Below, in pieces: positions 20,402-28,059 of a stretch of DNA of 28,059 nucleotides. The stretch's first letter is position 1; the number at the start of each line of letters is the position of its first letter. The stretch comes from Dissophora ornata. Its lineage: Eukaryota; Mortierellomycota; Mortierellomycetes; Mortierellales; Mortierellaceae. The notes beneath the pieces are model-generated. The model was not told the origin of the DNA, did no database searches, and was given only the letters and a program-made list of their open reading frames with translations. The translations under genes and the position numbers were made by a program. The stretch spans positions 1 through 28,059 of the forward strand of contig MU616988.1 of the NCBI GenBank assembly GCA_025201705.1, given 5' to 3'.

Positions 20402-21681
20402 ATGACAATGGAGTTTACATTTTCTGCAACACCGTTTTCGGCAGTAACGAGACATCCCTCTGCAGCCGTGGCCGCAGTTGAGACTTCATCAGAACAGATT
20501 GGAATCCATGCCGCTGCAGAGGCGCCACCAGGTCAACAGCTGTATGAACGTGTCTCAATAAAGAAGGAGCACGGCGTCGGAAACACAGCGCGGTGGCGTA
20601 AGCGACTCATCAACCAGATCGAAGACCGCGTCAAGGACAAACGGATATCTATCCATAATGCCCGGAGGAAAGGTCTGCAGCCAGACAGCTTCGCCCAGGA
20701 TCCCAGTCTGGCCCCCACATCTGTGCATCCGCCTTCTGGAGAGTCAGTAGTAGACGCGGTCGTGATCAGTGAAGAGGAAGAGCGGGTAAGAATATTGCCT
20801 CCACGACAACGCCTTGGCGCCAGTGGTGGATGGCACTGTCGATAAGCCAGATACAAAGGGCTTTCTTTCGCCCGACGTAGCTAACCTTCTATCCTTTTCT
20901 TTTTCAACGTACGGGCCATTGACAGAGGATAATAGCAGAGGTTTGGGATACATTCAAAAATGAAAACTTTGAAGAGCTGTCCCAAGCATTCCGGGACATG
21001 ACCGACAATGAAATCGAGGAGATTGAGCAGGATATCCTCCAGTATCGTTGTATGTGCCTGTGCTTAGTATCCGTACGATCTTCGCCGCGAGCGTGTTGAA
21101 CAGCCGCCTGATCTCTGTTTTCTCGTGGATGTTATTAATGCTCGCTAGGCACGGCAGATTATGATCCAACATATGATATGATTGTCAACATGGAAATGCA
21201 CGACATGGACCAGACCATTGAGCGTTATGTGCAGCTGGAGAGATCCTACTCGTCCCTTGCTCAAGAGGACCCGGAGACGGCAGCAGCGATTTCAGTAGCG
21301 GCGACCCTTCTTTCCGGGATTCCATGTCTGCGGTGCCGCTCTGTGCCTCTTGGCTTTGAATCTGTCCCTGGCCCAAGCCAGGCAGGGAGAGCCAGAGTGA
21401 GCTGTGCGGCATGCAGATTCTGCGTCGAGAAGGAGGGACTGCTATACATCACGGACACCGCACGGAGCCACAGGTAAGGTTGCCGAGAGAGTGGATTAAA
21501 TGCAGCAGCGATGATGCTTGTGTCGAGGTTGAGCAAACTTGTCCCCAGTCTGACTCTGCGGTTCACCGTGTGTTTGTGCATGCTCTGTCGTAGCGAGGGC
21601 TGTCCTGGCCAGGTGCACTTTGCGTACGACGAGGATACAGGTCTCCTGGTATTCTGCCCACAGTGTGATCTGCTTGCTTGA
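20402..21681 (+). CDS. RPAIN: RPA-interacting protein (RPAIN/RIP family)
   Basis: RPAIN-type proteins bind replication protein A and in animals mediate its nuclear import. Four exons join in phase (20402-20785, 20926-21049, 21149-21473, 21594-21681), giving 306 residues. The three family regions are present in order: a basic N-terminal part (LYERVSIKKEHGV, RWRKRLINQIEDRVKDKR), an acidic middle (AEVWDTFKNENFEEL, DNEIEEIEQDILQY) and a C-terminal zinc finger (CLRC at 229-232, CAACRFC at 255-261, then GCPGQVHFAYD and FCPQCDLLA). It is longer than the animal protein (about 219 residues) because of a Ser/Pro/Ala-rich insert near residues 90-125. The start may be ATG 20402 or 20408. It is tandem with RRP6 upstream. 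Confidence 0.85.
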
Positions 21682-21702
21682 CGCTGCAAGTTAGGGCGCT
21701 TC

Positions 21703-21716
21703 TTTTTTTTTTTTTT
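21703..21716 (+). repeat. T14 homopolymer after the RPAIN stop
   Basis: Fourteen T in a row lie 22 bp after the RPA-interacting protein stop codon. It is probably in the 3' UTR or terminator region. Confidence 0.9.
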
Positions 21717-21942
21717 CTGTGCGTAGACCAAATAAATACGCACATGTAGTTTTGCTTCATCTCTTTGCGCCCGTCATCATCTCTGCTAGCCCGTGTTCCG
21801 GCACCCCTTTCGCCACCTTATTGTCTCATTCGCCCCTCTTCACCCCTCTTCACCTTCTTGTTACTATCCCAGGCATAAAGCATAGATCATCCGCATCGCA
21901 TTCACCGCATTCAAATCTTTATTCACCCACAACACACATTCC

Positions 21943-24706
21943 ATGCAACTCCAGGCAGAGCGAGACCATTTCGTTCATGCCGGCATCGGTGGAGGCTCCT
22001 CCTCCTCCTCTTCCTCGCCTTCATGTTCACCGCCCAAGGACTCGCCCTTGTCGCTCGCGAAAGTAAAGAACCTCAAGAAACCCAGGTCAAAAGCTAAAGA
22101 CAATGACAAGGAGAAGGATCCCAAGAAGGACCTGGGCAAGGACCACCCCATGATCATAAGCAACATCGTGCCTGCCGCCCCTAATGCTGAGGCTGTGGAC
22201 AACGTTGTCAGCTCCAGCAATGATCTCGACGCCACAGGATCCAGGTTGCCTGCAATTGTCAGCATAATGAGAGAGTCCCTGATTTTAACGCAGACGGCGC
22301 AAAATCTTGCAAGCCCAAACTCGTCCATGTCAGTAGCAGCAACACATGCAGCGGCGATAACATCAGATACCATTGCAGCGCCAACCACCATTACAGCAGG
22401 TACACCTGTCACCACTGTCAAAAAAATCCATCATTCGCAAGTACGGGACCATTCTACCGGCCTGGTCCTGAATTCAGCTCGACGTAAGGAAAACGCTACG
22501 GCTGCTGCTCTAGCCCACCCACAAAGGTCTCTCCCACCCTGGGCCATCACAAGCAAACCCTCGCCAGCTATTATCCAGACGTCGGCCAGCGAACATTCGT
22601 CATCTCTACTACAACGCACGTCGACGGAACACCACCCCTCCTTAATCGAAACTGCACCGAGTGCTTTCGTCTCGCATGTTTTTGGCTATGCCTCTGATCG
22701 TTTGTCGCTGCTGCCGTCTGAGCTTCTCTTCCATGTCTTCTGGTATGTGTGTTTCCGCATTGTGTTGTAACAAGACGCCAAGCTCAGTCCTTGAGCTATA
22801 CTGACAGCTATCCCTATACCTCTAGTCTGCTCGACGCACCGGATTTGTCTCGAATGGCTCAGGTATGCAAATGCCCAAGAGCTATATAATGCAAAAGGAG
22901 CCTGCAGAGTGAGCCAGCACTTGCACCCATTTTTTTGGGGGCGTCAGGTGGTTTGCGCACGATAGGCATCCGTGCCCAGCTCAATGTTGATTACACGCAC
23001 AATCCACAGACCTTTGATCAACTATCTTTTTCCTTTCTGTGTTTGTGTGCGCATAGGTGAATAGAATTTGCGCTAGTATAGCTAGTGACAATAGGATATG
23101 GAGAGTCAAGAGTATGCAGCATTCTCTCTTTTCAGCAAAACACATCCAAGGTCGCTGCGGAGCAATACCTTGGTTGGCTTATTACAAGTTCCTGCACCAA
23201 AAAAGTCTTACTGTCAAACGGAATTGGGCCGATGCGGTGCCTCAGGCTGTCCATGTTCTCGAAGGTCATACCGGCCTTATTTCAAGTCTGGAAATGTCTA
23301 TGTGGACCCTGGTTACCGCCTCAATTGACTCTACACTACGTGTTTGGGATCTGCGAACTCTGCAGTGTATTCGTGTGCTCCATTCCGGACAGTCGCTGAC
23401 CTGCGTTTCTCAATCAGAAAACGCAAACGCTGTCTGTGCTAGAACATCCTTTGGGTAAGCTAATATCCGTGTACGACCCTGCATTTGCTCCGCGGTTTGA
23501 CTCGGATGAGCATGACCACTGACATAGCGTCATGTTCAACGGCAATAGTGGACTGTGTATCTGGGACACCCGAACAGGAGATTTGATCTTGCAGGATGAC
23601 ACTGCGATGCCTCAAATCGCCAGCTTCATGTACATGGATGAAACCTACATAGGATATGGCCAATGTGATGGAGCCGTTACAGTATTTGATTGGAGTTCAA
23701 GAACAACGCTGGAGGTTGTTGGCAGCTACCATGCACACGAGGGCGATGTAAGCGCGATTGCCACTGTTGTTCAAGGAAGACTCTCGTTGATAACCCTCGT
23801 TAACATGATTGCTGGTCTTCCATTTAGGTTATCCATATCAGCATCCTTGACCGCAAGTACATTATTTCAGCCAGCACAAACGGCGAGACCCTGGTGTACT
23901 CCCTGAAGAATTCTTGCATTGTCGAAAGGATTTTGTTACCACATGCGACTCAGGCGATACAATTCACGCCGACGATCCACGACGATAAAGTCATGTTCTC
24001 GACACGGGATGCGATCTATGAGTACGAGCTTTTGCTGGATCATCTAGCCTCTGAACATGAGCAGGCACAGCTTTACCGCACGACGAACACACCTGCAAAT
24101 GCTTCAGGACAGACAGCTCCAGAACAACACAAAGGGAAGCAGAATCATGTCCAATTGACAGCCAGTCAGAGCATCATACCAGACCCTTGGCGTTCAAACC
24201 ATATCACTTCAGAGGGATCAATATGGACGGAAGGTGCAGCAGCTGTCAGTCTCCGACCGCCGGTGTCCTTGACTTCACGGATGTCACCGACCTCGGGCAG
24301 GGTCTGGAAAAATTCGAACAGCCTACTATCCCAGATCCGACAACGGGTTGGCAGCATGGGCAGGGCATTTGATCAAGAACGATTGATTATACCCACGCGA
24401 TTCCCTCGATTAGCCAGCATCTATTGTCTGCCCCGTACCTGCCGCTCGCTGGACCATGGGACGACCTCTGCGCGTGACTCGTATGGGATTTTTATGCCGA
24501 ACCACTGTACACATCTTCATGAGATGTCTGTCTATACGAGGGCAACGAAGACGATCAAGCAGATTCATGGTCCGGCTGTAGATGCCTTTCTAACAGAGGC
24601 TATCCGCAATCGATTCTATACAACTATGGAATGCAATCAGCACTGCGCTGTTGTAAGCTCTGGCAGCAAAGTTTATGTCATTTCGTTTCTGCCTCCAGAT
24701 ATCTAG
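21943..24706 (+). CDS. F-box / WD40 repeat protein
   Basis: This looks like a substrate receptor of an SCF (Skp1-cullin-F-box) ubiquitin ligase. Five exons join in phase (21943-22742, 22826-22862, 23057-23454, 23528-23747, 23828-24706) and encode 777 residues. The first roughly 250 residues are disordered: Ser-rich, then Lys/Asp-rich (KAKDNDKEKDPKK), then Thr/Ala-rich. The F-box spans the exon 1-3 junctions (LPSELLFHVF, CLLDAPDLSRMAQVN, DNRIWRV). WD40-type repeats follow from about residue 345: HVLEGHTGLISSLE with STLRVWDLRT, then NSGLCIWDTRTGDL, DGAVTVFDWSS, and YIISASTNGETLVYSL. Later repeats are degenerate and interrupted by a disordered insert (about 24070-24350). I recognise no specific ortholog. 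The start is uncertain because the N-terminus is low-complexity. Confidence 0.87.
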
Positions 24707-24710
24707 ATAG

Positions 24711-24765
24711 ACTACGTCTATGGTGAATGTATTAGATATAGAAATGCACAGGAACTACGTCTATG
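24711..24765 (+). repeat. Short direct repeat in the 3' gap
   Basis: The 12-mer ACTACGTCTATG occurs at 24711-24722 and again at 24754-24765, just after the WD40 stop codon. The first copy lies in a small palindrome, TAGACTACGTCTA. A GATGC-rich stretch follows at about 24779-24808. No function is evident. Confidence 0.6.
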
Positions 24766-24896
24766 TGGGATGGCATGGCTGCGATGCGATGTCGTGCGAT
24801 GCATGCATGTGTGTGCCAATGTAACACTGTGCTCTAAGTGAGGTATCAGGGGGTATTCGAACAAGGGCGTAGCTCTCTTCCGACTTCAAAATGCCC

Positions 24897-25842
24897 TTAC
24901 ATGATGGTGCACTTTCCTTTACGGGCCTTCTTTCGCTTGTATTCCATGACATACTTTGACTGTTTCGAGTTGAAGGCCCCTCGCCTACGCTCTCTGACGT
25001 ACGCGATACTCTCCTCCGGGGTCATTCCTGCCTCGATCAATGCTATGGCAACTAGCAGTGGCGCTCTATAGGACCAAAGAAGTGAGTACAAGTGCAGCGC
25101 GACATCAGCGAACAATTTTTTTTTTTTTTTTTGCAGTGTGGCTGACAGCAAGTTGCCATCTCGGACTCCATTGACGACATCTGCGAGTGATGTTTTAAAA
25201 AAAAGAGTCATTCATACCTTCCTAGTCCGGCTACGCAATGCGCGACAATGGCACCGTCTGGAGTTTTCTCCTGGTCCTTGCCGAATCGGCGTTGAACAAG
25301 GTCCAGCCAATCGCTGGTGATGGAGGGTGGAGGACCTTCGCCATCACCAAACGGCCAGTCCTGGTATCAAGTTTAAAAAAAAAAGTTAGATTAGATTTTG
25401 ATTAAACCGAGACAACGAAAACTTGTAGGTATTGCCCTTCGCTTACATAGACCTTGACGCCCAGTTGCTCCAGTGGAGCCGTTCCATAGGTGGGATCACA
25501 CACCCGAACTACGTCCTTTACTTGATGTTGCTCGAATTCCTTAAAATAAGATCAGAGTAGTCAAACGTTAGATCTCTAGGAAATTGGACCACAGACAGCG
25601 GCACTAGTAAATGGTATTGGTAGTAGCAAATGGCGACGGCCATGACGACAATGGCAGCTACAATGGTAGTGTATTGATCGACTATTCGGCTTTCTTACCG
25701 AGATGTACAAGGCCAGGTTACTATCGGAGGGAGCGTCCGAGACCAGGAATCGCATATGCTTGTACTCGATTAGAGCAGGTCGGTTCAGGAGGCGAGCCTC
25801 ACCGTACGGGCGAGCCGTAGTCTGTCCAGGCGCTGTTGTCAT
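24897..25842 (-). CDS. PRL-type protein tyrosine phosphatase (PTP4A family)
   Basis: Four exons join in phase (25842-25699, 25539-25447, 25360-25218, 25065-24897) and encode 182 residues, near the PRL family's 167-173. Signatures are LNRPALIEYKHMRFL, VVRVCDPTYGTAPLEQLGV, DWPFGDGEGPPPS (general-acid Asp84), the P-loop HCVAGLGRAP (catalytic Cys121, Arg127, split by intron 3), IALIEAGM and RERRRGAFNSKQ. The C-terminus has a polybasic stretch (EYKRKKARKGK) and the CAAX box CTIM, predicting farnesylation and membrane attachment. In animals PRLs also bind CNNM magnesium transporters; whether that holds here is unknown. An in-frame ATG at 25896 could extend the N-terminus by 18 residues, but ATG 25842 has a strong context (CACCATGA). 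Intron 3 contains a 17-base T run on the + strand. Confidence 0.94.
25116..25132 (+). repeat. T17 homopolymer inside PRL intron 3
   Basis: Seventeen T in a row on the + strand (A on the gene's strand) sit within the third intron of the PRL gene. It is the longest homopolymer in the window. Confidence 0.9.
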
Positions 25843-27031
25843 GGTGCGAGATGTTGCGGCGAGACTATTGAAGAGTCCTGTCGGATCTAAACGCATTGAT
25901 TAGTTCACCATGTCAAGATGTCAATGAGATCTTTCTCGCCTTTCTGTGGTTTTATCGTTTAAAGGAATACTCGCGGCAAGCTTACTTTATGCTACCTCGG
26001 AATGAGTGGAGAGTGTTGACCGTTGAGCTGTCGTTCTGGAGGAGGGAGGGAGGCCAGGATGATGAGATGATGAGGGGGAGATGAGGGATAAAGAGGGAAA
26101 TAGAGTGACGGAGTATGCAGATGCGCGCAATAAGGAAAAAATTGGCGTGTGGACAGGACAGAGACCTGCCCAGACCAACCAGGACGTTCGGTCTCCGACG
26201 CCATTGTGGCAAGCGCATCTGTCTCCGCCCAGCCGTAAAGCAGTGAGCTACAGCAGCGAGCTAAATCGAGGACCATGGCGCGTGAGGTCGTCCCTGTGTG
26301 ACCCAAGCAAGGAAGAGTGCGGTGCGGAGTGGACAATCAATTTAACCCCGACACTCACCAACTTTACTTTCTGCTGAGATCGGAATCATCTACTTTATTC
26401 ACGCAAACACGCCCTGTGGATAGATACCAAGTAGGCATTTTAGAAGCTCCATTGACCAAGCATTACTTTTCGCAATCACATTGTGCGGCCAGTTCAATTA
26501 CAGCGCGTCAAGAGAGGTCGTCAGGAGCCCTACTAGGGCTGCTACGACCGTTTTCTGTCGACTTTTTTTTTCGAATTCATCCTTCAGCAAATGTCATGGA
26601 GCAACAGACGCTGGTGTCAACCCAGATAAAGACATCTGGCATCCTCGGGCATGCTTTCCCTTCAGTTCTAACAGCTAAGAATGCCTGCGGTTCAACCCCT
26701 TACTCTGCCACAATCCGAGGGAGTACTGCGATTGGCAAATAGAGTGAGCTGAAGATGTTATCGACAAGACATTCCTATGTGGCTACCTCAGATCCAACAG
26801 CTGGAGTAACAAAGCCCGTGGTTTAAATCGGGCGTGGCTCTCCACTAGCTGGTTTCACAATCTTATATCTTTCACTCTCCTGCACAATAAATGGCATTCA
26901 TTGCTGCCTATTCCTAAGATCTTTTGTCTCCACCACTGCCTCTCTTGATCCCCTCTGTCACTGTTACAGCGAGGAACTTAACTCTGTGCATGGCTCATTT
27001 CCCTTATCCAGAGGATAATGATAGGAGACCT
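25843..27031. other. PRL upstream region and gene-free stretch
   Basis: No supported gene. A purine-rich tract on the + strand (about 26036-26106, pyrimidine-rich on the PRL strand) lies 200-260 bp upstream of the PRL start and probably belongs to its promoter. The + strand frame at 26317-26742 lacks coding-like codon use and matches nothing I recognise. Sequence beyond about 26750 is probably decayed repeat DNA adjoining the zinc-knuckle relic. Confidence 0.45.
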
Positions 27032-27065
27032 CAGCGTCTAGGACCTGGACTGCACCTAGACGCTG
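27032..27065. repeat. Perfect 11-bp inverted repeat (hairpin)
   Basis: The arms CAGCGTCTAGG (27032-27042) and CCTAGACGCTG (27055-27065) are exact reverse complements around a 12-nt loop. The stop codon of the minus-strand zinc-knuckle frame (27056-27058) lies in one arm. It could act at a transcript 3' end or be a chance or transposon remnant. Confidence 0.75.
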
Positions 27066-27990
27066 GGAGTATTTCCCGCCTGGGTGAAGAAGTTGCCCTC
27101 GAATGTCATGTTGTGAACAGCACAGCGAGACAAGGGACAATCCGAGTCAATATGACCATCCTTGCGGCACCGGAAGCAACCACCTATTGTACGAAGACAG
27201 CTACGCTCTTGTTGGGTGATGACAAGAGCAAGTTCTTGGCTCTTGGCAGCATTTTTTTCTCTCCTCCATTCCAACAACAGGCACCTCCAATTACCAAGAT
27301 TCAATATTGGCCAAGGGGAGAGCACCGCGAATGGTAGTCCAAGTTACGTCCGCAAACCCCTCTCGTTCATTCAGAGTCGTTAGAATCCTATCGTAGAAAT
27401 GGATGAAATTGTCACAAAACTTAGAACGAATGCAAAATGTCATGAATATACTCGGCGACACGATCCAGCATCAATTCCACTCCACTCACCTGGTAAACTT
27501 GATCGAAGGCTCGATTGGATTGAAGCACTCTTGATGCGGTTACATCAAACGTGGGCCATTGTTGAGTAATCGTCGATGAGGTTGAATTCACTTTTTAAAA
27601 CTGCTTGAAACTCGGACAGTGTCAATGACTTGAAGAATGACGAACATTCGGAAAGATCAGAAACGCTGCCACGAGTCAGAGCAAAGGCGCCTCGATTGGT
27701 ACTTTTGAAGTTGTGGAATGTTGGCGAGCAAATCGATCCCATTTTCCTAGTTGGCCTTCGCCGTCCGGTGGGGAAATCAAAGGCATTCGTCTTCCCACTC
27801 TTGGGATTCTGCAATATGTCTTTTACAGAGTAGCTGGGCTGCTCTAACTCATCCATAGATGGTTTCAATACTTTCTGTGTGAATGTAGGTAGCCACCAAA
27901 GATGTGTTCGCATGTCTGCATCCACAAGTCTGCATCTTTGAAGTCATGAGCATCGCTGACAATGAGGCCTTCCGCGATATATTCTTCCAT
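27056..27990 (-). mobile_element. Degraded gag-like element with CCHC zinc knuckle
   Basis: On the minus strand, residues CFRCRKDGHIDSDC (about 27178-27137) form an exact CX2CX4HX4C knuckle, as in retrotransposon Gag and other nucleic-acid-binding proteins. Upstream in the transcription direction are further protein-like pieces in different frames: LTTLNEREGFADVTW (about 27380), DRVAEYIHDILH (about 27440), a 126-residue frame at 27925-27545 (TLSEFQAVLKSEF near its end), and EEYIAEGLIVSDAHDF (about 27990). Stops and frame changes separate them, so no intact protein is encoded. I see no reverse transcriptase, integrase or clear LTRs in the window, so element class is unresolved; a cellular CCHC gene with introns is an alternative. 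Confidence 0.42.
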
Positions 27991-28044
27991 TCGTTTAAAA
28001 ATTGGGGGTCGTCACAGCAAATGTTTGAACGACCCGGTCATAAA

Positions 28045-28059
28045 TTTTTTTTTTTTTTT
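28045..28059 (+). repeat. T15 homopolymer at the window edge
   Basis: The sequence ends in at least 15 T. The full length cannot be seen because the window ends here. It may be a genomic homopolymer or lie at an assembly boundary. Confidence 0.7.

Noticed and set aside
26317..26742. 141-codon + strand open frame
   Set aside because: Composition and codon use look random, with no motif. It crosses a T-rich run and adjoins repeat-like DNA.
26690..26840. T-loop-like strings GGTTCAACCCC and GGTTTAAATC, considered as a tRNA
   Set aside because: No matching acceptor, D or anticodon stems could be drawn. The second has a 10-nt loop instead of 7.
26924..27337. 137-codon + strand open frame
   Set aside because: It lies antisense to the zinc-knuckle pieces, which have a recognisable motif. 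This frame has none.

Overview
This is a piece of a fungal nuclear genome. Genes are densely packed on both strands and split by many short spliceosomal introns (about 42-180 nt, mostly GTATGT/GTAAGT-like donors and YAG acceptors). The gene set fits an early-diverging filamentous fungus: a PRL-type phosphatase with a CAAX box, a full-length CSN8, a cytochrome b561, an SIRT4-like sirtuin, and an atypical kinase relic. A Mortierella-like (Mucoromycota) origin is my inference from gene content and was not tested. I see no bacterial operon, CRISPR array, rRNA or convincing tRNA. Splice sites and frames below were read by eye.

Layout. 1-228: the 3' end of an unidentified + strand gene. 392-2134: a gene-poor accessory zone with a fragmentary minus-strand gene and a frameshifted protein-kinase-like relic. 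2135-3300: nothing convincing. 3301-9434: a compact conserved block with allantoicase (+), COP9 signalosome subunit 8 (-), the GPI-anchor subunit GPI2/PIG-C (+) and an EI24-domain membrane protein (+). 9470-9897: an unidentified minus-strand ORF. 10774-16326: cytochrome b561 (+), SIRT4-like sirtuin (-) and a CLASP-family microtubule protein (+) whose 3' half has frame breaks. 16609-24706: three + strand genes in tandem, RRP6 nuclear exosome exonuclease, RPA-interacting protein, and an F-box/WD40 protein. 24897-25842: PRL phosphatase (-). 25843-28059: no intact gene; it ends in a degraded minus-strand element with a CCHC zinc knuckle.

The conserved genes are housekeeping functions from unrelated pathways: purine catabolism, cullin deneddylation, GPI anchors, RNA decay, microtubules and mitochondrial NAD-dependent enzymes. 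I see no sign that neighbours form one pathway. Pairs are often divergent with short shared promoters (CSN8/GPI2 region, sirtuin/CLASP) or convergent with short 3' gaps (allantoicase/CSN8, b561/sirtuin, WD40/PRL). I found no clear undescribed system. The best leads are a cysteine-rich reading frame upstream of GPI2, the frame-broken CLASP gene, the decayed kinase-like gene, and the zinc-knuckle element with its 11-bp hairpin.
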